DNA of 64,000 bases. It comes from Pseudomonas sp. GL-B-19. Lineage in GTDB: Bacteria > Pseudomonadota > Gammaproteobacteria > Pseudomonadales > Pseudomonadaceae. Position 1 is the first letter of the stretch; each line of letters starts with the position of its first letter. A program made the position numbers and the translations under genes. The notes below the pieces were generated by a model, which was given only the letters and a program-made list of their open reading frames with translations, had not been told where the DNA came from and did no database searches. Below are positions 1 to 7,748 of the stretch, in pieces. The DNA is taken from positions 1-64,000 of the forward strand of contig NZ_JAHBDK010000075.1 of assembly GCF_019956415.1 (NCBI RefSeq), written 5' to 3'.

Positions 1-60
1 TCGTACAGGCCGACACATCGGTTGAAGACAGGGACTGTTTAAGCGTCGTATTCTTTTTCA

Positions 61-135
61 TGGACTCGCCCTCGCTGCCGTTGGCTTCTTAGACTGCCAC
101 CGTGGCGCATTGACGCCTCGGCGTGGGCGAGTCCA
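61..135. repeat. Inverted repeat with 10-bp arms beyond the gnd-zwf-HAD operon
   Basis: The arms at 61-70 (TGGACTCGCC) and 126-135 are perfect reverse complements separated by 55 bases. The element lies just past the end of the leftward operon. No T-run follows either arm, so it is not a canonical rho-independent terminator. I recognise no gene in positions 1-153. Confidence 0.4.
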
Positions 136-153
136 TCCAATTACAGGGGGGAT

Positions 154-984
154 TTATGTGAACTGGCGAGATAGGATGTACCGTTCAATTGCCTGGGCAG
201 CGCCATCTTCGGTGTTGGCCCCGGTCACCACATCAGCCTGACGCTTGACGGCCTCTTCTGCCTGCCCCATGGCAATCGACAGCCCGGCGCGATGAAACAT
301 CGCCGGGTCGTTGCCGCCATCGCCCAGCGCGGCGGTTTGCTTCAGCGGCACTCCGAGATACTCGGCCAGTGTCACCAACGCCGCGCCCTTGTTCGCCTGC
401 ATTGCGGTCACGTCCAGATACACCGGCTGTGAACGCGAGACTTGGGCCTGACCTTCGACCTTGGGCAGCAATTGCGCTTCCAGTTCGATCAGCAGCCCGG
501 TGTTGTTGCTGGCCGCGACAATCTTGTCGATGCGCTCCAGATACGGTTCGAAGCTTTCCACCACCACGGGCGGATACCCCAGGCCATGCTGCTCTCGGGG
601 AACCATGGGGCCGCTGGCATCCTTCAACAGCCAGTCACCACCGCTGAACACCCAGACTTCAATGTCCGGGAGGTCGGCGAACTGCGTCAGGGTGGTGAGC
701 GCCGCCGTCGCCGGCAAGTAATGGGCAACCAGCAAGCTGCCGTCCGGATTGACGATCGTGCCGCCATTGAACGCCGCCGTCGGCAAGTCGACGCCTAATG
801 CTTCAATCTGCTGCAACATCGCTTTGGGTGGGCGACCGGTGGCCAGGCTGAACAGCACGCCCGCCTCGCGCAACGATCGGACCGCGGCAATGGTGCGCTG
901 ACTGAGCGTGTGATCGGGCAGCAGCAATGTGCCGTCCATGTCACTGAGCAGAAAACGGATGGGCTGCGGCGTAAGGTCCGTCAT
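154..984 (-). CDS. Cof-type HAD-IIB family sugar phosphatase
   Basis: This 276-residue cytoplasmic haloacid-dehalogenase hydrolase probably dephosphorylates sugar phosphates. Motif I is seen near residue 15 (SDMDGTLL, with both aspartates). Motif II is a Thr in LATGRPP near residue 49. The late motif GDGGNDPAMF near residue 221 supplies the Mg-binding aspartates. The region between motifs II and III is a large cap, as in the Cof/IIB class. Its ATG overlaps the zwf stop as ATGA, so translation is probably coupled and it is the third gene of gnd-zwf-HAD. The context suggests phosphosugar housekeeping, possibly gluconate or glucose phosphates. The exact substrate cannot be read from the sequence. 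Confidence 0.9.
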   Translation of the reverse strand: MTDLTPQPIRFLLSDMDGTLLLPDHTLSQRTIAAVRSLREAGVLFSLATGRPPKAMLQQIEALGVDLPTAAFNGGTIVNPDGSLLVAHYLPATAALTTLTQFADLPDIEVWVFSGGDWLLKDASGPMVPREQHGLGYPPVVVESFEPYLERIDKIVAASNNTGLLIELEAQLLPKVEGQAQVSRSQPVYLDVTAMQANKGAALVTLAEYLGVPLKQTAALGDGGNDPAMFHRAGLSIAMGQAEEAVKRQADVVTGANTEDGAAQAIERYILSRQFT

Positions 985-2504
985 CCGACGCTGTGCCAGA
1001 CGCGACCGTCACGGGCCAGCAGTTCATCGCCCTCGGCCGGGCCGTCCTCTCCTGCCGCGTAATGCTGAACCGTCGCATCCTGCTGCCAGGCATCGAGGAA
1101 CGGCTGCACGGCGCGCCAGCCGTTCTCGATGTTGTCGGCGCGCTGGAACAGCGTCTGATCGCCGGTCAGGCAATCGTAGATGAGCGTTTCGTAGCCGGTG
1201 GACGGCTGCATTTCGAAGAAATCCTTGTAGGCGAAACCCAGTTCGATATTGGCCATCTTCAACGCCGGGCCAGGCCGTTTGGCCAGCAGGTCGAACCACA
1301 TGCCTTCGTTGGGCTGGATCTGGATCCGTAGATAAGTCGGTTGCAGCTCATTGACCTCGGTGTCACGGAACTGCGCATACGGTGCCGGTTTGAAGCAGAT
1401 TACGATCTCGGTATCGCGTGCGCTCATGCGTTTGCCGGTACGCAAGTAGAAAGGCACACCGACCCAGCGCCAGTTGTCGATCATGACTTTGAGCGCCACG
1501 TAGGTTTCGGTCGTGCTGTCGGGCGCCACATTATTTTCCTGGCGATACCCCGGCAACGGCTTACCGTCGACTTCACCGGCGGCATATTGACCGCGGACCG
1601 AGTTGGCCCGTGCCTCTTCGGTTGACCAGGGGCGAATGGCCCCTACGACTTTGGCTTTTTCGCCGCGAACCGCATCGGCGCCAAAAGCAGCCGGCGGTTC
1701 CATTGCCACCATCGCCAGTAACTGGAAAAGGTGATTGGGCACCATGTCCCGCAGGGCGCCGGTGTGTTCATAAAAACTGCCACGGGTTTCGACGCCGACA
1801 GTTTCGGCGGCGGTAATCTGCACGTGGTCGATGTAATGGTTGTTCCAGAACGCTTCGAACAGGCTGTTGGAAAACCGGCTGATCAGAATGTTCTGCACGG
1901 TTTCCTTGCCCAGGTAGTGATCGATCCGGTAGATCTGGTTTTCCGTCATCACCTTGAGCAAACAGGCATTCAAGGCTTCGGCGGTTTGCAGATCGGAGCC
2001 GAACGGTTTTTCGATGACCACCCTTCTGAACGCTTCCGGCGTCTCTTGCAGCAAACCCGCCGCGCCGAGCCGACGCACCACTTCGCTGAAAAAACGTGGC
2101 GCGGTCGCCAGGTAGAAGACCGCATTGCCGGTGCCGCTGGCGGCGATTTTCGCCGCCAGCGCTTGATAAGTGCTGTCGTCCAGGAAGTCGCCCTGGACGT
2201 AGCTGATGCCTTGGGCCAGTTTGGCCCACACCTGCGGATCAAGGGCTTGATCGCCCTTGCCGACCTTGGCGGCCACTTCGCTTCGAATGAAATCTTCGAG
2301 CTTGCGAGCAAAGGCATCGTCTGTGATGGCGTTGTGGTCAACGCCGATGATCCGCAATCCATCCCCCAACAGTCCGTCACGACTCAGGTTGTACAGCGCC
2401 GGCATCAGCAGACGCTTGACCAGGTCACCGTGGGCACCGAACAGGAACAGCGTGGTCGGTGGTGCGGGTTCTGCCTTGGATTTATTGCGGATCAGACGGG
2501 TCAT
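981..2504 (-). CDS. zwf: Glucose-6-phosphate 1-dehydrogenase
   Basis: This enzyme oxidises glucose 6-phosphate to 6-phosphogluconolactone with NAD(P)+, the first step of the oxidative pentose phosphate and Entner-Doudoroff routes. At 507 residues it has the normal family length. The N-terminal nucleotide site reads LFGAHGDLVKR (residues ~21-31), where many homologues have GASGDL. The substrate and catalytic signature RIDHYLGKETVQN is present near residue 193. The gene is joined to gnd upstream and the HAD gene downstream by ATGA overlaps. Pseudomonads usually carry a separate zwf in a zwf-pgl-eda cluster, so this copy paired with gnd is likely a paralogue with a different cofactor preference or regulation (inference). 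Confidence 0.96.
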   Translation of the reverse strand: MTRLIRNKSKAEPAPPTTLFLFGAHGDLVKRLLMPALYNLSRDGLLGDGLRIIGVDHNAITDDAFARKLEDFIRSEVAAKVGKGDQALDPQVWAKLAQGISYVQGDFLDDSTYQALAAKIAASGTGNAVFYLATAPRFFSEVVRRLGAAGLLQETPEAFRRVVIEKPFGSDLQTAEALNACLLKVMTENQIYRIDHYLGKETVQNILISRFSNSLFEAFWNNHYIDHVQITAAETVGVETRGSFYEHTGALRDMVPNHLFQLLAMVAMEPPAAFGADAVRGEKAKVVGAIRPWSTEEARANSVRGQYAAGEVDGKPLPGYRQENNVAPDSTTETYVALKVMIDNWRWVGVPFYLRTGKRMSARDTEIVICFKPAPYAQFRDTEVNELQPTYLRIQIQPNEGMWFDLLAKRPGPALKMANIELGFAYKDFFEMQPSTGYETLIYDCLTGDQTLFQRADNIENGWRAVQPFLDAWQQDATVQHYAAGEDGPAEGDELLARDGRVWHSVG

Positions 2505-3481
2505 TTTTTCGAAGTCTCCACATGGCCGCCGAAGCCGAAGCGCTGGGCAGAGAGAATCTTGTCGCCGAAGGTGCCTTGCCCGCGCGAGCGGTAGCGGGAG
2601 AACAGCGAGTTCGACAGCACCGGTACGGGCACCGATTGTTCCATGGCGGCTTCGATGGTCCAGCGACCTTCACCGCTGTCAGCCACGGAACCTGAGTAAC
2701 CGTCGAGTTTAGGGTCGCTGGCCAACGCATCAGCTGTCAGGTCGAGCAGCCAGGACGACACCACGCTGCCACGACGCCAGACTTCGGCGATGTCAGCGAC
2801 GTTCAGGTCGAAACGCTGGTCTTCCGGCAGGTTGGTGCTGGCTTTGGTTTTGAGAATGTCAAAACCTTCGGCGAAGGCCTGCATCATTCCGTATTCGATG
2901 CCGTTGTGGATCATCTTCACGAAATGCCCCGAACCTGCGGGACCGGCGTGGATGTAGCCACGCTCAGCGCGATCGTCATCGGACTTGCGGTCCTTGGTGC
3001 GCGGGATATCACCCATTCCCGGCGCCAGGCTATCGAACAACGGATCAAGGCGTTTAACCACCTCGGCATCGCCGCCGATCATCATGCAATAGCCGCGCTC
3101 CAGGCCCCAGACGCCGCCGGAGGTGCCGACGTCGATGTAGTGCAGGCCTTTTTCCGACAAGGTTTTGGCCCGGCGGATGTCGTCCTTATAGAACGTGTTG
3201 CCGCCGTCGATGATGGTATCGCCGGCTTCGAGCAAGGTGCTCAGGGTGTCGATGGTGTCTTCGGTCGGTGCGCCAGCAGGCAGCATGATCCAGACCGCTC
3301 GCGGTTTGGCCAGGCCGGCGACCAAGGTCGGCAAGTCAGCGACGCCGGTGGCGCCCTCGGCCGTCAAAGTCTCGATGAAGGCGGTATTGCGGTCGTAAAC
3401 GACAGTGGTATGCCCATTGAGCATCAGGCGCCGCGCAATATTGCCGCCCATGCGGCCCAGTCCAATGATCCCGAGTTGCAT
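2501..3481 (-). CDS. gnd: 6-phosphogluconate dehydrogenase, decarboxylating, short NAD-type
   Basis: This enzyme converts 6-phosphogluconate to ribulose 5-phosphate and CO2. The ATG at 3481 gives a 326-residue protein beginning MQLGIIGLGRMGGN, with the Rossmann GxGxxG at the very N-terminus and a GGGAG-like ribosome site (GGGAG) eight bases upstream. A longer in-frame extension to 3517 lacks a good site. Further motifs are IDGGNTFYKDD, the catalytic-type GTSGGVWG near residue 120, and HNGIEYGMMQ around residue 175. The length is that of the short, mostly NAD-dependent class, not the ~470-residue E. coli form. It is the first gene of the three-gene operon, so it and zwf form a complete oxidative pentose phosphate branch apart from the lactonase. 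Confidence 0.95.
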   Translation of the reverse strand: MQLGIIGLGRMGGNIARRLMLNGHTTVVYDRNTAFIETLTAEGATGVADLPTLVAGLAKPRAVWIMLPAGAPTEDTIDTLSTLLEAGDTIIDGGNTFYKDDIRRAKTLSEKGLHYIDVGTSGGVWGLERGYCMMIGGDAEVVKRLDPLFDSLAPGMGDIPRTKDRKSDDDRAERGYIHAGPAGSGHFVKMIHNGIEYGMMQAFAEGFDILKTKASTNLPEDQRFDLNVADIAEVWRRGSVVSSWLLDLTADALASDPKLDGYSGSVADSGEGRWTIEAAMEQSVPVPVLSNSLFSRYRSRGQGTFGDKILSAQRFGFGGHVETSKK

Positions 3482-3751
3482 GTGCTGATGCTCCCTACTA
3501 CAAATAAAGTGTGTCAAAGGTATAGCCCAACGTGGCTCATGGGGTTAGTCCAGAGCGTTGGCACATAGTTTCCGGGCATTGTGCCCGATCCTGACTGATA
3601 ACGCCGGTAATCGCGCCGAAGACACAACGACCATAAAAAATAAAAAAGTTCCCTTGAGGGGCAAAAGAAATCAAAATCAGCGCCGATAGTAGATCACCGC
3701 CCGATTGCAGGGGCGGTTCTACAGTTGAGTCAACCATTTGCGAGGTGAGCA

Positions 3752-3934
3752 ATGGGCACAGTACACGCAGCACGGCCAGCACAAACCCTTTACGTCACGA
3801 TCCGTCGTGATGAATTACGCCAGTTGAAAGAAGAGCGCGACCTTTTGAAGCAGGAACTCGCGCAGTTACGCCAGCTGACTCAAGGCACGCAGTCGGCACC
3901 CTTGCCCGTTACCCAACGCGCGCCCCACGCCTGA
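3752..3934 (+). CDS. Small coiled-coil protein of unknown function
   Basis: This is a 60-residue protein with a well-placed ribosome site (GAGGTGAG) before the ATG. Residues ~18-44 form a short heptad-like coiled coil rich in Leu, Glu, Lys and Arg (RRDELRQLKEERDLLKQEL). The C-terminal tail is Pro/Gln/Thr-rich. There is no signal peptide or membrane segment. I recognise it only as a type of small conserved Pseudomonas protein and can give no function. It sits alone between the leftward gnd operon and the transferase relic. The 270 bases upstream (3482-3751) hold no other gene that I can support. Confidence 0.65.
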   Translation: MGTVHAARPAQTLYVTIRRDELRQLKEERDLLKQELAQLRQLTQGTQSAPLPVTQRAPHA

Positions 3935-3996
3935 TTTTCACAGGTGATTCGGAGACAGCCTTCCGCTGTTTCCGACCTACGTCATCACCCCCAAGC

Positions 3997-4200
3997 CCTT
4001 ACACCATCGAGGCGTTGCAGCAGGTGTTGACCTTCGCTGACGAAGAATACCCGGACCTTTACCTGTCCAGGCCGTCGCTGGTCAACATGATGAAACAGGC
4101 GGGTTACAAGACGTTCTGCATCACCAACCAGCAGACCATGACCAAGCGCAACACTTCCCCGCTACGCACCGTCACGTTGAGACTGGACCGAAGGCTCTAA
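3997..4200 (+). pseudogene. Relic of a phosphoethanolamine transferase (CptA/EptA type)
   Basis: Translation here gives PYTIEALQQVLTFADE, then DLYLSRPSLVNMM, then KQAGYKTFCITNQQTMTKRN. This is closely like the sulfatase-fold region just after the nucleophile in CptA-type lipid A/core phosphoethanolamine transferases. Full proteins are around 550-580 residues; only about 60 remain. The membrane domain, the nucleophilic Thr region and the C-terminal metal ligands are all gone. After QTMTKRNT the similarity stops and an unrelated tail runs to a TAA at 4198-4200. There is no ribosome site. I read it as an internal fragment left by deletion, not a functional small gene. Confidence 0.7.
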
Positions 4201-4298
4201 CGAGCTCATTCCCATTTGAGCAAATCGGCGGATAATGTCATTTCGACATTGGTTCACGGACGAAAAGGCCCCCGCTACACGTAATGGGAGACTCACCC

Positions 4299-4508
4299 AT
4301 GAAACGTACACCTCTGATCCTCGCCAGCCTGTTGATCTTCAGTTCAGCCACAGCCTTTGCAGAACACGGTGGCGAACGCATGCGGTACTACTACGAAAAA
4401 TTGCATCTCGCCCAACAGAAAGCTAATGGCTTCGAGGTCAAAAACATCGAACTGCCAGTACCCACCGATCCAACCGCACAAATGACCGAGTCCTATAAAC
4501 CGAAGTAA
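4299..4508 (+). CDS. Small secreted protein of unknown function
   Basis: This is a 69-residue protein. The ATG at 4299 follows GGGAG with nine bases between. Residues 1-21 are a Sec signal peptide: a Lys/Arg start, a hydrophobic core LILASLLIFSS, and an ATAFA cleavage-like end before EHGGERM. The mature part is about 48 residues, hydrophilic and lysine-rich, with a YYYEKLHLAQQKANG helix. It is probably periplasmic. I do not recognise a characterised family. A strong hairpin terminator follows directly, so it is likely transcribed alone. Confidence 0.75.
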   Translation: MKRTPLILASLLIFSSATAFAEHGGERMRYYYEKLHLAQQKANGFEVKNIELPVPTDPTAQMTESYKPK

Positions 4509-4520
4509 TTCAAGCCAGCC

Positions 4521-4547
4521 GGGCGTCCTGACGGGCGCCCTTCTTTG
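4521..4547 (+). terminator. Rho-independent terminator after the small secreted gene
   Basis: GGGCGTCC pairs with GGGCGCCC (one G-T wobble) around a TGAC tetraloop, followed by TTCTTTGT. It lies 12 bases after the stop codon at 4508. The opposing GNAT gene ends 27 bases further on. Confidence 0.75.
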
Positions 4548-4573
4548 TGCCTGATCGAAACATTCAGGCGCGC

Positions 4574-5071
4574 TTAAAGACTCTTGGTCCAGAACAGCAT
4601 GCGGCCATGGGCCGGATCGAACATGCCAGCAGCAAAACCAAACTTGCCGTAGGAGGCTTGCGCGACCGCGTTGCCTTCGAGGACTTCCAGGGTGATCTTG
4701 CAGCAGCCACGCTGGCGGGCAATGTCTTCAACCTTTTGCAGCATCTTTTGGCTCAGCCCCAGACCGCGAAACTGCGGCACCACCGACACGTCATGCACGT
4801 TGACCAGCGGCCGGCAGGCAAAAGTCGAAAAACCTTCGAAGCAATTGACCAGCCCGGCCGGCGCGCCGTCGACAAAGGCCAACACACTGAAGGCGTGGGG
4901 ACGCTTGGCCAGCTCCCCCGGCAATTGCAGTAGCATATCCTCGGGCAACGCATGCCCGCCGCCCATAGGGTCTTGCGCATAGGCATTGAGCACCACACCA
5001 ATCGCCTCGGCATGCACCGGGTTGGTGTAGCTGGCCTGAAGTACAAGAATGTCTGCGGATTCCCTTCCCAT
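4574..5071 (-). CDS. GNAT-family N-acetyltransferase
   Basis: This 165-residue protein of the GNAT superfamily would transfer an acetyl group from acetyl-CoA to an unidentified amine. The core acetyl-CoA loop is seen as VVPQFRGLGLSQKML (Q/RxxGxG/A type), preceded by the beta-4 strand VNVHDVS and followed by ITLEVLEGNAVAQASYGKFGF, the typical beta-5/alpha-4 region. The ATG at 5071 (MGRESADIL) is chosen because GGGA lies eight bases upstream and the family fold begins there. In-frame starts at 5173 and 5128 would add residues not typical of the fold. It is the last gene of a possible leftward group with the DinB-like gene 94 bases upstream. Confidence 0.85.
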   Translation of the reverse strand: MGRESADILVLQASYTNPVHAEAIGVVLNAYAQDPMGGGHALPEDMLLQLPGELAKRPHAFSVLAFVDGAPAGLVNCFEGFSTFACRPLVNVHDVSVVPQFRGLGLSQKMLQKVEDIARQRGCCKITLEVLEGNAVAQASYGKFGFAAGMFDPAHGRMLFWTKSL

Positions 5072-5165
5072 CGTTGCTATCCCATCGTGGTCCCGGCGCG
5101 TCGCTCGCGCCGCAAAGTCGAAGGACATTATCGTGAGTCGCCATCGCCGACAACCTGATCCTGCC

Positions 5166-5747
5166 TCAAACACCCCAGATCAGCGTCTCGGTCCATCCCA
5201 ACTCGGCAAAATCCGCCGCCCTCAGGCCCGACTCGCCGGCGCAGAAAAACTCGTCCAGTTGCGGCGGTGCGACCGAGGTGCCACTGAGCATGGCGTGGAC
5301 CTGACCGCGATGATGAAGCTGGTGTTCGAACAGATGGGACAGCAGGCGCAATCGGCTGTCATGTTGCGGCGTGTCCCGGGCGATGGTCACGATTCGCCCG
5401 AGGTCGGCGTCGCGCAATTGCTCGCAATAAGCGATCAATCGATTGTCCACCTGTGATTGCTCGCGCTTGAGATCGCTGCCTGCGGTGAACGGCTGGTCTT
5501 TTTTGAAAAAAACGAAGCAATCGGGATGCGGATCGTCACCGCGCAACTCGCGTTCCAGGGCATCCACATAGAACCAGTCACAAGTCAGGATGTGGTTAAG
5601 GGTGGCGATGAGGCTGGGGAAGAAGCTGACCCGTGGAGCGGCCAGTTCGGCCGGACTCAACTGGTTCCAGGCCTTGGCGAGTCGGTAATTGGCCCAGGCG
5701 TTCTGATAAGCCATGGTCAGCAAATGATGAGACAGGGGCTGATTCAT
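5166..5747 (-). CDS. DinB/YfiT-family putative metal-dependent enzyme
   Basis: This 193-residue four-helix-bundle protein of the DinB superfamily shows the three-histidine metal pattern: one His in TLNHILTCDW near residue 51, and two in HLFEHQLHHRGQVHAML near residues 140-150. Members include thiol-dependent transferases and proteins of unknown activity. The DinB name comes from DNA-damage induction of a Bacillus gene and does not show a repair role here. The start at 5747 has GGGAG upstream. The 18 bases between this gene and zapE suggest co-transcription with zapE. The substrate is unknown. Confidence 0.85.
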   Translation of the reverse strand: MNQPLSHHLLTMAYQNAWANYRLAKAWNQLSPAELAAPRVSFFPSLIATLNHILTCDWFYVDALERELRGDDPHPDCFVFFKKDQPFTAGSDLKREQSQVDNRLIAYCEQLRDADLGRIVTIARDTPQHDSRLRLLSHLFEHQLHHRGQVHAMLSGTSVAPPQLDEFFCAGESGLRAADFAELGWTETLIWGV

Positions 5748-5765
5748 GTTCGCGGCTCCCGAAAA

Positions 5766-6884
5766 TTAAGCTTCAGCGAAACGTTGCAGCTGCATTTCCT
5801 GTAAACGGCTTAATGTGCGACGGAACGGGAATTCCAGATAACCCTCGGTGTACAAGGCCTCCATTGGCACCTGCGCTTCGAGGTACAGCGGCACTTTGCG
5901 GTCGTAGCACTCGTCCACCAGCGCAATGAAACGTCGTACGCCATCGTCATGCACCGACAGTTGCGGCAGTTCGCGGTCCCCCGCAACGACGTGTTCGGCA
6001 GCGTCTTCGGTGCCTCGGGCAATGCGCCCTTCACGTTTTTGTGCGCTGAGGTTCGGCACCTCACTCAATAGAATAGCGCTGTAGGTGTCGCACAGGGCCA
6101 TGAAGTCCATGGCCGAAAAAGGTTGTTCGCAAAGGTCGGCATAGCGACACCACAGCACGCTGTTACTGGCCTGCACAGTATTGACTTGACGGTAGCCGAC
6201 CATGACCGGCTCGCTGGACACGGACTGGCCGACTGTCAGCGCCTTGAACACGTCGCCGAGCGCGTCGGGATGCGCGGCATCGCTCACCCAGTAACGCTGC
6301 AATGCAGCACCAGGGTGCAGACGATGGTCTTCGCTGCCCTCCACGGCGATCACCTGCATGTGCTGCTTGATCGCCTTGATGGCGGGCACAAAGCGGTCGC
6401 GATTGAAGCCGTCGGCGTAGAGCTGATCCGGCGGCTGGTTGGAGGTGCACACCATCACCACCCCTTGTTCGAACATCACCTGAAACAAGCGCCCGAGAAT
6501 GATCGCGTCACCGATGTCGTTGACGAACAGCTCGTCAAAACACAGCACCCGCACTTCCTCGCTCAACTCACGCGCCAACGCCTTCAACGGGTCGGCGGTG
6601 CCGGTCAGTTGAAACGAGCGCTGGTGCACCCAGCCCATGAAATGGTGGAAATGTTGACGTCGGGCCGGCACGCGCAAGTTTTGGTAGAACTGATCCATCA
6701 ACCAGGTCTTGCCCCGCCCGACCGGCCCCCACAGGTAAACGCCGGTGACCGGCGTTCGACCTTCATGCAAGGCTTCGTGGCATTTTTGCAGCGCCCACAC
6801 GGCGTGCTCCTGGGCTTCGTCCTGGACGAAGCCCTTGTGTTCGATGGCGTGTTGCCAGGCGCTTAACGGCGAGTCGACATTCAT
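5766..6884 (-). CDS. zapE: Cell division protein ZapE (AFG1-like ATPase)
   Basis: This 372-residue P-loop ATPase of the AFG1/ZapE family associates with the Z-ring late in division in E. coli and destabilises FtsZ polymers in an ATP-dependent way. Walker A is seen at residues 53-60 (GPVGRGKT) and Walker B as VLCFDELFVND about residue 130. The sensor-like VMVCTSNQPPDQLY follows. The ATG at 6884 (MNVDSPLSAW) is preferred to an upstream TTG at 6914, because the conserved protein begins there and the extra residues run into a repeat array. The array of 36-bp repeats lies immediately upstream, so the promoter must be inside or beyond it. Confidence 0.93.
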   Translation of the reverse strand: MNVDSPLSAWQHAIEHKGFVQDEAQEHAVWALQKCHEALHEGRTPVTGVYLWGPVGRGKTWLMDQFYQNLRVPARRQHFHHFMGWVHQRSFQLTGTADPLKALARELSEEVRVLCFDELFVNDIGDAIILGRLFQVMFEQGVVMVCTSNQPPDQLYADGFNRDRFVPAIKAIKQHMQVIAVEGSEDHRLHPGAALQRYWVSDAAHPDALGDVFKALTVGQSVSSEPVMVGYRQVNTVQASNSVLWCRYADLCEQPFSAMDFMALCDTYSAILLSEVPNLSAQKREGRIARGTEDAAEHVVAGDRELPQLSVHDDGVRRFIALVDECYDRKVPLYLEAQVPMEALYTEGYLEFPFRRTLSRLQEMQLQRFAEA

Positions 6885-6938
6885 GCGCGGGAGTATACGT
6901 CCGATCTGTAGCAACTGCCGCAGAGTGCGTTTGGACCG

Positions 6939-7224
6939 TAGCAGCTGCCGAGCCTGCGAGGCTGCGTTCGGATGTAGCAGCTGTCGAGCCTGCGAGGCTG
7001 CGTTCGGATGTAGCAGCTGTCGAGCCTGCGAGGCTGCGTTCGGATGTAGCAGCTGTCGAGCCTGCGAGGCTGCGTTCGGATGTAGCAGCTGTCGAGCCTG
7101 CGAGGCTGCGTTCGGATGTAGCAGCTGTCGAGCCTGCGAGGCTGCGTTCGGATGTAGCAGCTGTCGAGCCTGCGAGGCTGCGTTCGGATGTAGCAGCTGT
7201 CGAGCCTGCGAGGCTGCGTTCGGC
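6939..7224. repeat. Eight tandem copies of a 36-bp REP-like unit
   Basis: The unit starts TAGCAGCTGTCGAGCC and ends GGCTGCGTTCGGATG. Copies begin at 6939, 6975, 7011, 7047, 7083, 7119, 7155 and 7191 with a constant 36-bp period. The copies are nearly identical; the first has GCCGAG for GTCGAG and the last leaves the unit after TTCGG. A part of each unit (CGAGCCTGCGAGGCT) is itself semi-palindromic. The same core occurs once at 21081-21112, so the unit is a dispersed family member that has been amplified here. There are no spacers, which excludes CRISPR. The period is a multiple of three, so open frames run through it, but they are low-complexity artefacts. Confidence 0.95.
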
Positions 7225-7333
7225 GACGAAGTCGTCGTAAACCCTGCAAATGCGGTTCTCCTGTCACACCGCGGTGTCTGATTTCACGACGACTTCGTCG
7301 CCGAACGCAGCCTCGCAGGCTCGGCAGCTGCTA
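7191..7333. repeat. 48-bp inverted repeat closing the REP array
   Basis: The left arm, 7191-7238, is the last tandem unit plus CGACGAAGTCGTCGT. The right arm, 7286-7333, is its reverse complement with a single mismatch, giving a 47-base loop. The unit and its inverted partner form a BIME-like cruciform between the NTF2-like gene and zapE. A long hairpin in the mRNA could act as a transcription end or RNA stabiliser for the leftward gene ending at 7355 (inference). Confidence 0.9.
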
Positions 7334-7354
7334 CACGATCGGGTTTCGATTGAG

Positions 7355-7696
7355 CTACAGCGAGATGTCCAGCCGGGCGATCTTGCCCTGTTCGTTGAGG
7401 CGGAACATGTAGCGTAGTTCCAGCGGGCTGCCGGGAAAGGTGCCGGAGATCAGGTTGTGCACCAGCACCTTGCCGGTGCGCTGCTGAACATCCAGCACCT
7501 CGACCCGGGGCTGATAACGCTGTGCGGTGTCTTCCATCCATTGGGCGATTGCGCGGGTGCCGATCTGATGCTGGCCTTCATCGAACACATTGGCATCCTC
7601 GGCGAAAAAACTGGCGACCCTGGAGGTATCGCGGGCATTGGCAGCGGCAATGTAGGCGGCGATGGCAGGGGCCAGTGAAGAGGCGGGATTGGACAT
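7355..7696 (-). CDS. NTF2-like / SnoaL-type nuclear transport factor 2 family protein
   Basis: This is a 113-residue cone-shaped alpha+beta barrel protein of the SnoaL/ketosteroid isomerase superfamily. The N-terminal helix IAAYIAAANARDTSRVASFF, then ALDANVFDEG-like turn (EDANVFDEGQ) and the strand pattern ending ELRYMFRLNEQGKIARLDI are typical. Such proteins bind small hydrophobic ligands or act as isomerases or cyclases; no function can be assigned. A good site, AAGGAG, precedes the ATG. It lies 52 bases downstream of the WYL regulator on the same strand, so the two may be co-transcribed, and the regulator and the divergent aldo/keto reductase may respond to the same compound (inference). 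Confidence 0.85.
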   Translation of the reverse strand: MSNPASSLAPAIAAYIAAANARDTSRVASFFAEDANVFDEGQHQIGTRAIAQWMEDTAQRYQPRVEVLDVQQRTGKVLVHNLISGTFPGSPLELRYMFRLNEQGKIARLDISL

Positions 7697-7748
7697 GGTT
7701 GCAGCTCCTTGTTTATTGATTCTGGAACCATGCTAAGACAAGCCTGTG

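Noticed and set aside
6939..7224. CRISPR array
   Set aside because: The units are contiguous 36-bp repeats with no spacers, and no cas genes are present.
6745..7281. Long open frames of 12-residue repeats running through the 36-bp array on both strands
   Set aside because: The 36-bp period is a multiple of three, so a repeat without a stop stays open. There is no ribosome site, the composition is extreme, and the array is a non-coding REP expansion.
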